From assembly GCF_003012705.1 (NCBI RefSeq), contig NZ_PXYL01000023.1, positions 1 through 64,000 on the forward strand: DNA of 64,000 bases, read 5' to 3'. The translations under genes were made by a program, and so were the position numbers. The DNA is from Pseudaminobacter soli (ex Li et al. 2025) (GTDB lineage: Bacteria > Pseudomonadota > Alphaproteobacteria > Rhizobiales > Rhizobiaceae). Of this stretch, positions 17,790-27,341 are shown piece by piece. The notes under the pieces were generated by a model. That model was given only the letters and a program-made list of their open reading frames with translations. It had not been told where the DNA came from and ran no database searches. How positions within the stretch are numbered: position 1 is the stretch's first letter; every line of letters starts with the position of its first letter.

Positions 17790-20066
17790 TCAGGCCGACG
17801 CCTGCTCCATGACCGCGCGCACGAGCGCTTCGGGGTCGAGCGGCTTGGTGACGAAGCCTGTGGCGCCGTGAGCCAGAACGGCGTGGCGGGTCTTTTCCTG
17901 GCTGTCGGCCGAAAGCACCATGATCGGCACGGCCGTGCTTCCGGTCTCTTCCTCGTGCCTGCGTATGGCTGCGATGGCGTCCAGCCCGTCCATCACCGGC
18001 ATGTGCAGATCCATAAGGACAACGTCATAGCGCGTGGGGCCGACGGCAGCCTCCACGGCCGCCTTGCCGTTGCCGACCACCTCGACCTTGTGCCCCGCCT
18101 TGGTCAGGGTGGCCTTGGCGAGCAGCGCGTTGATGTCATTGTCCTCGGCGATCAGGATGGACAGGCTGGGCGTCCGATCCCGGGCAATGTCGCCGGACAG
18201 TCGCCAATTCGGCGCTGCCATTGGAGCGGCGGGCGAGGTTAACGCCGACAGAAGAATGCGCAGCAGGGTTTCGCCGCGCACCGGGCGGGCGAGGAACGTC
18301 GAATAGCCATTGCGGCGGAACTCGCCCAGCATGCCGCGATCGGTCGGCGCAATCAGCGTGATCGCCTCGCAGCCGGCAAAGCCCGAGCGGCGCAGCCGCT
18401 TGAGCGTGCCGCCGTCGGCGTTTTCCAGCGCGGCATCGACCAGCAACGTGTCGCAGCCATCGGCCAGCGTGGCGGCCTGCGCCACGGTTTCCGCAATCTC
18501 CATCGTGCCGCCATGCGCGGCGATGGTGCGGGCGATGGCCTCGGCTTCGACCCTGTTGGTGGAGAGCATCACCGCGTGGCGACCGGCCAAGACCTCGCCA
18601 CGAACATTGTCGCCCTGCACGGCCTCGGCGGCCGGTATGGCGAAGGAGAACTCCGAGCCCTTGCCCAAGTCGCTTCTGACGCTGATCTCGCCGCCCATCG
18701 ACTGCACGATGCGCCTGGAGATCGCAAGGCCGAGGCCTGCGCCGCCATGCGTCCGGGTCGAGGTACCGTCGGCCTGCTCGAACTCTTCGAAAATGCGCTC
18801 CAGATCTTTCTGGCGAAGGCCTTCACCGGTATCCGTGACCGAAAAGCGCAGCATGTTCGATCTTTCGCCGGCAGTGCAGGTCACCGTCATCAGCACGCCA
18901 CCGGTGTCGGTGAATTTAATGGCGTTGCCGATCAGGTTGAGCAGCACCTGGCGCAGCCGGCCCGGATCGGCGGTGATCATCTGCGGCACGTCGGGCGCGA
19001 CATGACAGCCGAGGCCGATGCCTTTGGCATAGGCGCGCGAGGCCAGCAGTTCCACGACATTGTCGGCGATCTCGCGTGGCGACATCGGCTGCGGCTCCGG
19101 CTCGAACCGCCCGGCCTCGATCTTGGAATAGTCGAGCAGGTCCTCGATCAGCGCCAGAAGCGCGCTGGCCGAGGTCGAGACGGCGCCCACATAGGTGCGC
19201 TGTTCCGGCGAAAGCGCGGTGTCGGCTAGAAGCTTGGCCATGCCCATGATGCCATTCATGGGCGTGCGGATTTCGTGGCTGACGGCAGCCAGGAAGCGCG
19301 ACTTGGCCTGGCTGGCATGCTCGGCCCGCTCGCGCGCATGGATGAGCGCGTTTTCCGCCCGCTTGCGCGCGGTGATGTCGCGGGCAATCGCCCGGTGCGA
19401 AACGGAATTGCTTTCCTTGTCGCGCACCGACAGCTCGATCCAGGAAAACCAGCGCGGCCCGCCGGGCGCGCGGATGGCCACGTCGGTGGAGCTCAGGCAT
19501 TCGCCATCGGCGAAGGCGGCGTCCGGGACGATGCCGACCTCGACGCCAAGCTCGGAAAGGGTGCGGCCGGCCAACATGGGCGCGTCCAGGCCCAGGAGAT
19601 CGGCGAAGACGCGATTGGCATAGACGATGCGCCCATCGCGGTCGCGATGGACCACGAGATCGCCGAGCGCGTCGATCAGGCCGTGGAAGCGCTCCTCGCT
19701 TTCCTGCAGCTCCCACATCCGGTCGGCCAGGGTTTCGATCTCGGCGTGGCTTGGGGCGGCCGCATTGCGCGCCGCGCTGACGGCGGCTCTGGCTCCGGCC
19801 CGGAAGGCCAACAGCAGGCCGAGCCCGAACCCTCCCGTCGCCAGAAAGCCGAGGCTGATGGCGTAGGGAGCGCCGGCTAGCCAGGCGAGGCCGGCAAAGG
19901 CCAGGACGGATATGATCAGCGAATGGAAGAGGTCCGCGGCGCCCGAGTTCGGCAGGCTGGGCGTCGGAGGCGGCGGCGGCGCCTCGGGGCGCGGCAAAAG
20001 ATGCGGTCCGGCCGGGAGAAGCGGCTCGGCACTGTTCGGCTCAACCTTGATGGCTTCCGTTCGCAT
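17790..20066 (-). CDS. Hybrid sensor histidine kinase/response regulator
   Basis: 758 residues. Two hydrophobic segments (about residues 48-90) anchor it in the inner membrane without a large periplasmic domain. A PAS domain follows (about 125-235), then HisKA with the phospho-acceptor in [13 protein letters not shown], an HK-type ATPase with [11 protein letters not shown] and [12 protein letters not shown], a degenerate receiver-like region (about 500-615), and a C-terminal receiver with DLHMPVMDG. The degenerate region lacks the acidic pair and has RP in place of the KP motif. It is a BarA/ArcB-like phosphorelay kinase of unknown signal. Confidence 0.93.
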   Translation of the reverse strand: MRTEAIKVEPNSAEPLLPAGPHLLPRPEAPPPPPTPSLPNSGAADLFHSLIISVLAFAGLAWLAGAPYAISLGFLATGGFGLGLLLAFRAGARAAVSAARNAAAPSHAEIETLADRMWELQESEERFHGLIDALGDLVVHRDRDGRIVYANRVFADLLGLDAPMLAGRTLSELGVEVGIVPDAAFADGECLSSTDVAIRAPGGPRWFSWIELSVRDKESNSVSHRAIARDITARKRAENALIHARERAEHASQAKSRFLAAVSHEIRTPMNGIMGMAKLLADTALSPEQRTYVGAVSTSASALLALIEDLLDYSKIEAGRFEPEPQPMSPREIADNVVELLASRAYAKGIGLGCHVAPDVPQMITADPGRLRQVLLNLIGNAIKFTDTGGVLMTVTCTAGERSNMLRFSVTDTGEGLRQKDLERIFEEFEQADGTSTRTHGGAGLGLAISRRIVQSMGGEISVRSDLGKGSEFSFAIPAAEAVQGDNVRGEVLAGRHAVMLSTNRVEAEAIARTIAAHGGTMEIAETVAQAATLADGCDTLLVDAALENADGGTLKRLRRSGFAGCEAITLIAPTDRGMLGEFRRNGYSTFLARPVRGETLLRILLSALTSPAAPMAAPNWRLSGDIARDRTPSLSILIAEDNDINALLAKATLTKAGHKVEVVGNGKAAVEAAVGPTRYDVVLMDLHMPVMDGLDAIAAIRRHEEETGSTAVPIMVLSADSQEKTRHAVLAHGATGFVTKPLDPEALVRAVMEQASA

Positions 20067-20153
20067 GCCGCCACCCTAAGGAACAAGCCTTAGGGAAGCT
20101 TTTGGCCGATCGCTCGAATTTTATCCGTTGCCCGAAAATCGCCGGTCGGACGA

Positions 20154-21143
20154 CTACATCTCGACGACCACGCGGCCCCTGATCTTGCCTTCGACGATGT
20201 CGTGGGCGGCCTGGATGATGTCATCGAAGCCGATGGGGGTCGAAAGCGCCTCGAGCTTGGCATGATCGAGATCGGTGCCAAGACGCTGCCAGGCTTCCAG
20301 CCTGAGCGCCTTCGGCGCCATCACCGAATCGATGCCGAGCAGCGAGACGCCGCGGAGGATGAAGGGCGCCACGGTTGCGGGTAGGTCCATGCCCTGGGCA
20401 AGTCCGCAGGCGGCGATGGCGCCGCCATAGGAGGTCATGGAAAGCACATTGGCCAGCGTGTGGCTGCCGACCGAGTCGACGCCGCCCGCCCAGCGCTCCT
20501 TGTTAAGCGGCTTGGCCAGGCCGGAAAGCTCTTCACGCGCAATGATCTCGGCGGCGCCGAGATCGTGCAGATAGGTACTTTCGGCAGGGCGGCCGGTCGA
20601 CGCGATGACGTGGTAGCCGAGCTTGGAGAGGAGCGAGATCGCTACCGAGCCGACGCCGCCGGCAGCGCCGGTCACGATCATCGGGCCGCGATCGGGCGTG
20701 ATGCCATGGCGCTCCAGCGCCATCACGGAGAGCATTGCGGTGTAGCCGGCGGTGCCGATTGCCATGGCAGTGCGCGCGCTCATGCCTTCCGGCAGCGGCA
20801 CCAGCCAGTCGCCCTTCACCCGCGCCTTGGCGGCATAGGCGCCGAGATGCGTTTCGCCCAGGCCCCAGCCGTTGAGGACGACCTTGTCGCCTTCCTTCCA
20901 GTCAGGGTGCGAAGACGACAGGACCGTGCCGGCGAAATCGACGCCCGGCACCATCGGAAAGCGCCTGACGACCGGCGACTTGCCGGTGATGGCCAGGCCG
21001 TCCTTGTAGTTCACCGTGGTGGCGTCGACGGCGACCGTCACATCGCCTTCCATCAGGTCGGCGTCGGAAATCTCGGTCACGGCGACGGACTGCTTCTTGT
21101 CCTCGTCGCGCGAGATGAGGATCGCTTTGAAGGTGTCGGACAT
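20154..21143 (-). CDS. acuI: Acrylyl-CoA reductase-like MDR oxidoreductase
   Basis: 329 residues, a zinc-free medium-chain dehydrogenase/reductase. The AcuI/YhdH signatures are visible: [12 protein letters not shown] near residue 45, PGVDFAGTV, and the NADPH-binding [12 protein letters not shown] in the middle. Such enzymes reduce acryloyl-CoA to propionyl-CoA and detoxify acrylate. The ATG at 21143 was preferred over the one five codons upstream because a GGGGAGC site is correctly placed. No DMSP lyase or acuK/N genes are adjacent, so the physiological substrate is open. Confidence 0.88.
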   Translation of the reverse strand: MSDTFKAILISRDEDKKQSVAVTEISDADLMEGDVTVAVDATTVNYKDGLAITGKSPVVRRFPMVPGVDFAGTVLSSSHPDWKEGDKVVLNGWGLGETHLGAYAAKARVKGDWLVPLPEGMSARTAMAIGTAGYTAMLSVMALERHGITPDRGPMIVTGAAGGVGSVAISLLSKLGYHVIASTGRPAESTYLHDLGAAEIIAREELSGLAKPLNKERWAGGVDSVGSHTLANVLSMTSYGGAIAACGLAQGMDLPATVAPFILRGVSLLGIDSVMAPKALRLEAWQRLGTDLDHAKLEALSTPIGFDDIIQAAHDIVEGKIRGRVVVEM

Positions 21144-21203
21144 GAGGCTCCCCGTCATTTTGTCGTCAATCGCCTTAGACTTTGAGGTGGCCGGCGGGCG
21201 AAA

Positions 21204-21698
21204 TCAATTGTTCGATGGTGGCACGGCTTTGCCGCGGCGCCAGACAAAGAGCTCGTCGATCAGCACGAACCCCGCGCCGACCGTGATGAAGGCGTCGGCC
21301 AGATTGAAGATGGCAAACGACCAGACCGGCGTGTGAAACAGGATGTAGTCGATCACATAGCCGTAGACCGTGCGGTCGATGAGGTTGCCTATCGCGCCGC
21401 CAATGATCATCGCAAAGCCGATGCGCGCCAGCACCTGCCTGGGCCCGGACCGGAACGCCAGATAGAGCACGAAGGCAACCACTGCGAGCGAGACCAGGAT
21501 CAGCCCCTTGTCGCCGAAGGAGGAGAACATCGAGAAGGCGACGCCGGTGTTATAGGTGCGATAAAGCGCCAGGAAGGGCAGGATACCGACCATGTCGTGC
21601 ATGAAGAGATTGGTTTCGACGAGGAATTTCACCCACTGGTCGACCGCGACGACAAGCGCGGTCAACAAGGCATAAGGCAGGAGCGATTTCCAGGTCAT
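21204..21698 (-). CDS. lspA: Lipoprotein signal peptidase II
   Basis: 164 residues with four membrane segments. The two catalytic aspartates sit in the conserved GGAIGNLIDR and NLADAFITVG contexts, and TYNTGVAFSMF is the family motif between helices. It cleaves signal peptides of diacylglyceryl-modified prolipoproteins in the inner membrane. The start codon overlaps the stop of the TrmH-type methyltransferase by four bases (ATGA). Confidence 0.96.
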   Translation of the reverse strand: MTWKSLLPYALLTALVVAVDQWVKFLVETNLFMHDMVGILPFLALYRTYNTGVAFSMFSSFGDKGLILVSLAVVAFVLYLAFRSGPRQVLARIGFAMIIGGAIGNLIDRTVYGYVIDYILFHTPVWSFAIFNLADAFITVGAGFVLIDELFVWRRGKAVPPSNN

Positions 21699-22543
21699 GC
21701 ACCATCCCTTGCGTCGAGGCTCAGCGCGCCGCGCCGGATCTCATAGAGCATGACGCCGGTGGCGACCGCAAGATTGAGCGAATCCGCACGGCCCGCCTGC
21801 GGGATGCGCAGCAGCCGGTCGCAGCTCTCGGCCAGCGTGTCGGGCAGGCCCTGCTGCTCGTTGCCCATCATGAGCACGACCGGCTTGCCTTTGAAATCCA
21901 CGGAGCGGTAGTCGACCGCGCCCTTGAGATGGGTGCCGGCCACGATGCCGGGGAAATGCTTGCGCCAGGCCAGAAACGCCTCGGGCGTGGCCTTGGCCAC
22001 CGGAACGGCGAAGATCGAGCCCATGGTGGCGCGCACCGTCTCCAGCGAGAAGGGATCGGTGGTCTCGCCCACCAGGATGACGCCCTTGGCTCCCACAGCA
22101 TCCACGGTGCGGATGACGGTGCCGAGATTGCCGGGGTCGCGCACGCGGTCGAGCGCCACCCACACGTCGCTGTCCTTCGGCCGGATGTCCTTGAGCGGCA
22201 GGTAGCGCTGCGCGAAAACGCCGACCACCATCTGCGGGTTGTCGCGCCGGGTGATCGAGGTCAGCACCTTTTCGGAGACTTCAAGCACCGTGCCGCCGGC
22301 GGCAACCGTGCGTGCCGCCACCTTCTCGATGGTCGGGTTGCCGAGGCCGGCCTTGGCGAAGATCAGCGTCTTGATCGACCAGCCCAGGTCGAGCGCGTCG
22401 ATGACCAGCTTCAGCCCCTCGGCCATGAAGGCGTTCTGCTGGTCGCGGAATTTCTTCAGCGCCAGCGCCTTGATGTCCTTGACCAGCGGATTGGCGAGGC
22501 TGGTGACTTCCTTGACCCGTCCGGGCGCGCGATGCTCGGTCAT
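21695..22543 (-). CDS. TrmH family RNA (SpoU-type) methyltransferase
   Basis: 282 residues. The N-terminal part is a substrate-binding domain (ALKKFRDQQNAFMAEG), the C-terminal part a SPOUT knot with the three SpoU motifs: LDRVRDPGNLGTVIRT, VLMMGNEQQGLP and SLNLAVATGVMLYE. It should 2'-O-methylate a nucleotide in rRNA or tRNA. It starts inside the stop of the upstream methyltransferase (ATGA) and ends inside the lspA start, forming a three-gene coupled unit. Confidence 0.92.
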   Translation of the reverse strand: MTEHRAPGRVKEVTSLANPLVKDIKALALKKFRDQQNAFMAEGLKLVIDALDLGWSIKTLIFAKAGLGNPTIEKVAARTVAAGGTVLEVSEKVLTSITRRDNPQMVVGVFAQRYLPLKDIRPKDSDVWVALDRVRDPGNLGTVIRTVDAVGAKGVILVGETTDPFSLETVRATMGSIFAVPVAKATPEAFLAWRKHFPGIVAGTHLKGAVDYRSVDFKGKPVVLMMGNEQQGLPDTLAESCDRLLRIPQAGRADSLNLAVATGVMLYEIRRGALSLDARDGA

Positions 22544-23607
22544 TTTGCCAGCCACCGTGAGAAGAGGGATGTCGAAAGCGCACGGCCGCCGGCCTTTTCG
22601 CGAATGATGAGCTCGCCCGATTCCACCACGCCGCCCATGCCCGCAAAGGTATCGCGCATCAGCGCATGGATGGCGAAGAAGGAGGCGCGGATGGAATAGG
22701 CCGTCAGCACCACGGCAAGCGGCTTCGGCGTCAGGATCGAACGGCAGATGTCGGTCAGCGCCGGCAGGTCTTCGAACAGCTGCCACACCTCGCCCTTCGG
22801 CCCGCGCCCATAGGCGGGCGGGTCGAACAGGATGATGTCGTAGGCATTGCCGCGCCGCTCCTCACGCTCGGCGAATTTCATCGCGTCCTCGCAGATCCAG
22901 CGGATCGGCTTGTCGGTGAGACGCGCAATCTCCTGGTTCTCGCGCGCCCAGCCAATGGCCTTCTTCGAGGCATCGACATGGGTCACTTCCGCGCCGGCGC
23001 GGGCCGCGACCAGCGAGGCAAGGCCGGTGTAGCCGAACAGGTTCAAGACCTTCACCGGGCGCTTGGCGTCGCGGATCAGCCCAGCCATGTGGTCCCAATG
23101 CGAAGCCTGCTCGGGGAAAACGCCGACATGGCGGAAGGAGGTGAAGCGGCCGAGATAGTCGATGCCGTCATGGCGCATCGGCCAGGTTTCGCCGAGCGGC
23201 GTTTTTGGAAAGCGCCAGCGGCCCATGCCTTCTTCGTCGGTGTCGCCGGTGAAGACGGCGTCGACATTGTTCCATTCCTTGGCCGGCAGCGCGCGCTGCC
23301 AGATCGCCTGGCCCTCGGGGCGGACGATGCGATAGGGGCCGTATTGCTCCAGCTTCTCGCCATTGCCGCTGTCGAGCAGGGCGTAGTCGTCGTTCGGCAG
23401 GACTTCTAGGATCGTCGGCAGCCGCTCGGCGGGCAGGGCGCCTTCGCGGCGCACGAGCTCGCGGGGAGGAGTTTTGGGCTCGGGCGCCGATTCGATCTTC
23501 GCAACCGGGCGCGGCTCTTCGCGCGGGCGTGCGGGCATCGGTGCATTACCACCCTTGCGAGGGGGCTGAGGCCGGCTGTCGCGGCGTTTATCACGCGGGT
23601 TTTTCAA
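22540..23607 (-). CDS. Class I SAM-dependent rRNA methyltransferase (RlmI-like)
   Basis: 355 residues. A disordered basic N-terminus (about 60 residues) leads into a domain ending with a Rossmann methyltransferase fold: SAM-binding LNLFGYTGLASLVAARAG and the catalytic DPPAYGRGPKGE motif typical of RlmI/RlmK-like rRNA cytosine or guanine methyltransferases. It lacks a clear full PUA domain. It is the first gene of a minus-strand unit with trmH-type and lspA genes, each overlapping by four bases. Confidence 0.87.
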   Translation of the reverse strand: MKNPRDKRRDSRPQPPRKGGNAPMPARPREEPRPVAKIESAPEPKTPPRELVRREGALPAERLPTILEVLPNDDYALLDSGNGEKLEQYGPYRIVRPEGQAIWQRALPAKEWNNVDAVFTGDTDEEGMGRWRFPKTPLGETWPMRHDGIDYLGRFTSFRHVGVFPEQASHWDHMAGLIRDAKRPVKVLNLFGYTGLASLVAARAGAEVTHVDASKKAIGWARENQEIARLTDKPIRWICEDAMKFAEREERRGNAYDIILFDPPAYGRGPKGEVWQLFEDLPALTDICRSILTPKPLAVVLTAYSIRASFFAIHALMRDTFAGMGGVVESGELIIREKAGGRALSTSLFSRWLAK

Positions 23608-23803
23608 GAAGTGACGTCTCCAGGCGGTTCAGCCGCTTTTGACACAGGCCCCGGCGCTCCGCAACCGGACGGGAGGTCGCTCGTTCGGTGGAGCCAGCTG
23701 CTCTTCAAAGCCTCGGCTTTCGGTTGGGCAGCGATCTCTCCTGACAGGATCTGGCAATGGGGCATTTTATAGTCCGGGTGTTGAAATATCCGGAGAGTCG
23801 AAC

Positions 23804-24190
23804 ATGCCCACCCCAAATTTCGCTATTCTCTATGTCGACCAGCCGCAGGCAAGCGGTGCGTTCTACAGCACGCTTTTTGTCCGGGAGCCGGTGGAATCGT
23901 CGCCAACCTTCGTGTTGTTCGTGCTGGAGAATGGCTTCAAGCTGGGTCTCTGGTCGCGCCATACGGTCGAGCCGGCGGCAGCTGCAACGGGCGGCGGGGC
24001 CGAACTCGTCCTCGCACTCGATAGCCCTGAAGCGGTCGATGCGACCCACGCCGATTGGGCAGGACGCGGACTGAAGATCCTGCAGGCGCCGACCGAGATG
24101 GATTTCGGCCGCACCTTCGTTGCGCTCGACCCCGACAATCATCGCCTGCGGGTTTATTGCCTGGCCGAAGGCGTGGGCGCCCAGCCCTAA
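23804..24190 (+). CDS. VOC family protein (glyoxalase/dioxygenase superfamily)
   Basis: 128 residues starting at an ATG with a GGAGAG site. Two beta-alpha-beta-beta-beta modules are recognisable; the second ends with TFVALDPDNHRLRVYCL, the usual close of such domains. Proteins of this type act in antibiotic resistance (fosfomycin, bleomycin) or as lyases and dioxygenases, and this one cannot be placed further. It is divergent from the methyltransferase operon and convergent with the ornithine-cyclodeaminase-like gene. Confidence 0.85.
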   Translation: MPTPNFAILYVDQPQASGAFYSTLFVREPVESSPTFVLFVLENGFKLGLWSRHTVEPAAAATGGGAELVLALDSPEAVDATHADWAGRGLKILQAPTEMDFGRTFVALDPDNHRLRVYCLAEGVGAQP

Positions 24191-24208
24191 ACGCAGGCAG
24201 TTTGCGAT

Positions 24209-25180
24209 TTAGGCCTGGCGTTTCAGCGCCTCGTACACCGCAATGCCAGCGGCAAGATCTTCCAGCGCAGCTCCAACTGATTTGAACAGCGTGATCTCGT
24301 CAGCACTTCCGCGGCCGGGTTTCTGGCCGCGGGTTAGTTCGTGCAGGTCGGCCACGATGTCCTCGCTCTTGAGGATGCCTGAGGCCAGCGGCTGGACGAT
24401 GTCGCCCGCCTCCGTCAGCGCGCCGGCGCGGGTGTCGACATAGATGCGGGCGCGGCGGATGGCGTCGTCGTCGCTCTCGCGCATCTCGGGCGTGAAGGCG
24501 CCGACGAGATCGAGATGGGCGCCGGGCTTGAGAAGCGCGCCCTTGACCAGCGGCGTGGTCGAAATGGTGGCGCATGAGACGATGTCGGCTTCGGCGACCG
24601 CGGCGTCGAGGTCATGTGTCACGCTGGCGTCGAAGCCTTCGGCGCGCAGTTCCGCCGCGACTGTCTCGGCATTGGCCGGCGTGCGGTTCCAGATGGTGAT
24701 CTTGCTGATCGGCCGCACCGCGGCATGAGCGCGTGCCAGGAACGGCGCCAGCGCGCCCGCGCCGACGACCAGGAGTCGTGAAGCGTCCTCGCGAGCAAGA
24801 TAGCTGGCGGCAAGCGCGGAGGCGCAGGCCGTGCGCCATTGGGTCAGGCGCTGGCCGTCGATCAGCGCCTGCGGCTCGCCTGTCGTGCCGTCGAGCAGCA
24901 GATAGAGGCCCATGACCGCCGGCTTGCCGATGGCATTGTTGTCGGGCGAAACCGTCACGATCTTCACGCCGATATGGCCGTTGCCGCTTGCACCGCCGGC
25001 GCCGAAGTCGGTCCAGGCAGGCATCAGTAGAAGCGTGGACGCCGCCCCTGTCGGCCGCTCGACCGTGTGATGGTGGCGCACCGGCTGGATGGCGCCGTCG
25101 TGGAATGCCTTGCGCAGCGTCTCGACAAGGCCGGGAAAGCTCAGGGCGTGATCAACCTCGGCCGCCGAAATCATCTGCAT
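24209..25180 (-). CDS. Ornithine cyclodeaminase/mu-crystallin family protein
   Basis: 323 residues. The family marks are DGQRLTQWRTACASALAA (substrate region with the conserved Arg) and the NAD-binding LLVVGAGALAPFLARAH. The length fits the ketimine reductase/ornithine cyclodeaminase family. In rhizobia members act as ornithine cyclodeaminase, alanine dehydrogenase or delta-1-pyrroline-2-carboxylate reductase; the last fits hydroxyproline catabolism, but no such genes are adjacent. The specific reaction is therefore open. Confidence 0.9.
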   Translation of the reverse strand: MQMISAAEVDHALSFPGLVETLRKAFHDGAIQPVRHHHTVERPTGAASTLLLMPAWTDFGAGGASGNGHIGVKIVTVSPDNNAIGKPAVMGLYLLLDGTTGEPQALIDGQRLTQWRTACASALAASYLAREDASRLLVVGAGALAPFLARAHAAVRPISKITIWNRTPANAETVAAELRAEGFDASVTHDLDAAVAEADIVSCATISTTPLVKGALLKPGAHLDLVGAFTPEMRESDDDAIRRARIYVDTRAGALTEAGDIVQPLASGILKSEDIVADLHELTRGQKPGRGSADEITLFKSVGAALEDLAAGIAVYEALKRQA

Positions 25181-25213
25181 GCTGCACCTCGTGCGGAAAA
25201 ATGGGATGTCCGC

Positions 25214-25546
25214 TCAGGGCTTGCCGGCGGGGAGATTGCTCTTGCTGCTGGTCTGGCGTGACGTGCCTTCGCTCAGGATCTGCAGTTCCTGTCCGCGCAC
25301 CCGCGCCAGCTTGCGGTAATGGCCCTGCCTGAACCAGGTGACGATGCTGCCAATAACCACGCCGAGCGCCGCCGCGGCGAACAGCAGGACGAACAGCGGC
25401 ACCTCGATCGTCAGCGCCGGATTGCCGGGATTGAACGGATCGAGCGTGAAGGCCGCCGGCGCGCGGTTCGCAACCGCGAGCGCAATCAGGATGACGGCGA
25501 GCGGCACGAGGACCACGATGAGCAGGATGCGGTTGAGCATGTTCAT
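25214..25546 (-). CDS. LapA/DUF1049 domain membrane protein
   Basis: 110 residues with two membrane segments (about residues 5-25 and 52-75), a short loop between them and a basic cytoplasmic C-terminus (WFRQGHYRKLARVRGQ). This is the LapA (lipopolysaccharide assembly protein A, DUF1049) layout. In enterobacteria LapA/LapB control LpxC turnover; whether that holds here is unknown. It follows ihfB closely on the same strand and is probably co-transcribed with sppA-ihfB. Confidence 0.82.
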   Translation of the reverse strand: MNMLNRILLIVVLVPLAVILIALAVANRAPAAFTLDPFNPGNPALTIEVPLFVLLFAAAALGVVIGSIVTWFRQGHYRKLARVRGQELQILSEGTSRQTSSKSNLPAGKP

Positions 25547-25595
25547 TTCCAATGCGGATCGGCGCGGCGGCAAGCCACGCCGGTCTGGCAATACG

Positions 25596-25880
25596 TCACT
25601 TGCCGGAGTTCAGCCTTTCGCGAAGCTCCTTGCCGGTCTTGAAGAAGGGCACCCACTTTTCCTCGACCTCTACCGAGTCGCCGGTGCGAGGGTTGCGCCC
25701 GGTACGTGCCGGGCGGTTCTTCACCGAGAAGGCGCCGAAGCCGCGCAGCTCGACGCGATTGCCTTCGGCCAGTGCGTCGGTGATTTCGTCGAAGATCGCG
25801 TTGACGATGTTTTCCACGTCCCTGAGGAAAAGGTGCGGATTGCGAGAGGCAATGATCTGAACGAGTTCGGATTTGATCAT
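25596..25880 (-). CDS. ihfB: Integration host factor subunit beta
   Basis: 94 residues starting [11 protein letters not shown], the normal length for IhfB; six upstream codons of open frame were excluded. The DNA-bending beta-arm region is visible as [23 protein letters not shown]. With IhfA it forms the nucleoid protein that bends DNA and supports sigma-54 promoters, recombination and replication. It sits between sppA and lapA, the usual rhizobial order. Confidence 0.96.
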   Translation of the reverse strand: MIKSELVQIIASRNPHLFLRDVENIVNAIFDEITDALAEGNRVELRGFGAFSVKNRPARTGRNPRTGDSVEVEEKWVPFFKTGKELRERLNSGK

Positions 25881-25959
25881 GGGCGCGGTCCCCGCCAAAT
25901 GGTTTGTTGAAAGAGTATGCGAATGATTTTATTCGGTTTTAAGTCGATGTGCCGGGCTT

Positions 25960-26913
25960 TCAAGGGTGCCAGAGCGACACGAGACCGTCAAGGAACAAGC
26001 GCTCGGCGCCGAGCTTGCGGATGATGTCGTCGCTGTAGTCGGGCAGGCCCAGCGCCTTGCCGATGATGCTGCCCGCCGAGCTGTCGAAATACGAGCTGAC
26101 GCCTCTGCTGCGCGGCTTCCACTCGATGACCCTCAGCTTTTCGTCGACGCCCTTCGTGCCCAGCCAGGCGATGGCTTCCTTTTCGCCGCCCACTTCGTCG
26201 ATCAGCTTCTTTTCCAGCGCCTGGCGCCCGGTGAAGATGGAGCCGTCGGCGAGTGTCACTACCTCCTCCCGGGTCAGCGGTCGCCGGCTTTCCACCAGGC
26301 CGATGAACCAGTCGTAGCTGTCGAGTATCATCGAGCGGATCATGGCGCGCGCCGCATCCGAAGTCGGCTTGAAGGGCGAGGGTTCCGCCTTGAGCGGCGA
26401 GGACTTGATCTCCTCGAGCTTGATGCCGAGCTTGTCCATCAGGCCACTGACGTCGGGATACTGCACCAGGACGCCGATCGAGCCGACGATCGAGGTCTTG
26501 CGTGCGACGATGTGGTCGGACGCAGTGGCGATCATGTAGCCGGCCGACGCAGCCAGGGTGCCGACCTCGGCAACCACCGGCTTTTCCGCCGCCACCTGCC
26601 GCACGGCGTCGAAAATGGATTCGCCGCCTACGGTGGTGCCGCCGGGCGAGTCGATCGAAAGGATCACGCCTTTGACCGCCGGGGATTTGCGGATCCGCTC
26701 CAGGCGCTGGAGCAGGTCCTCGTCCTCGGTGATCATGCCCGTGATCGACACCTTGGCGATGTGGTTGGAACCAATGCCCACTTCGTCGCCGAGGAGCCAG
26801 TTCGATGCGGCGGCGATGCCGATGGCGGCAATGAGGATGGCCAGGACGCGCCAGAAGGTCAGTTTCCGCCGGAGACGGCGGCGGTCGATCATGTCGTCTG
26901 CTCTCGTTACCAT
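25960..26913 (-). CDS. sppA: Signal peptide peptidase SppA
   Basis: 317 residues, the short form. One N-terminal membrane segment (about residues 18-42) is followed by a ClpP-like domain: IDSPGGTTVGGES near residue 90, the catalytic serine in the AASAGYMIA segment, and a lysine-bearing region downstream around TREEV. It degrades cleaved signal peptides at the inner membrane. The ATG at 26913 has a GAGG site six bases upstream; an ATG seven codons later is possible. Confidence 0.93.
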   Translation of the reverse strand: MVTRADDMIDRRRLRRKLTFWRVLAILIAAIGIAAASNWLLGDEVGIGSNHIAKVSITGMITEDEDLLQRLERIRKSPAVKGVILSIDSPGGTTVGGESIFDAVRQVAAEKPVVAEVGTLAASAGYMIATASDHIVARKTSIVGSIGVLVQYPDVSGLMDKLGIKLEEIKSSPLKAEPSPFKPTSDAARAMIRSMILDSYDWFIGLVESRRPLTREEVVTLADGSIFTGRQALEKKLIDEVGGEKEAIAWLGTKGVDEKLRVIEWKPRSRGVSSYFDSSAGSIIGKALGLPDYSDDIIRKLGAERLFLDGLVSLWHP

Positions 26914-27341
26914 TCTGGCCTCACGGTCCTGGAATTGCCGGTTCTAGAGACTGTCACGGACTTTCTCTAGTCCAACGCATGGGCAAGGGCTACCGCTTTC
27001 CTGCCGCCGCGCTGCCGTCAGAGACGGGACGGCTGGCCGAAAAGGCTGACTTTTTACTTAAAAGTAACCATATTGGCGTGTAAGTCGAGGGTGCCGGGTA
27101 CGATCCCGTACGGGACAGATCGTCGCCGCCTGCGCGATGAATTGCATTGCGGGACTTGTATTCGTCTTGGTTTGACCAACATCTCGGGTGGCTGCAAGCC
27201 CGATCCTCGGGCGTCAGCCATCGCAGAATTTAAGTGTGACGCCACAATTTCGTGGCTTTCAATAGTTTGATGCTTCCCGCTCGGAGGTGGGATCTGTTCG
27301 CAAGATCCGGCACTTGGGGCCGGCAGATAGAAGGCAACAAG
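26914..27341. other. Intergenic region between sppA and lptC
   Basis: About 430 bases separating divergent genes. The open frames here show no coding character. The AT-rich centre contains the TTACTT dyad at 27054-27067. Promoters for both sppA and the lpt operon must lie here, but I could not assign -10/-35 elements with confidence. Confidence 0.4.
27054..27067. promoter_or_regulatory. TTACTT-N2-AAGTAA dyad
   Basis: Six-base perfect arms around AA in an AT-rich stretch, about 290 bases from the lptC start. It resembles boxes bound by HxlR- or ArsR-type regulators. No such regulator gene is in the window. Confidence 0.3.

Noticed and set aside
27073-27270. 65-codon plus-strand frame before lptC
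   Set aside because: No ribosome binding site or typical composition.
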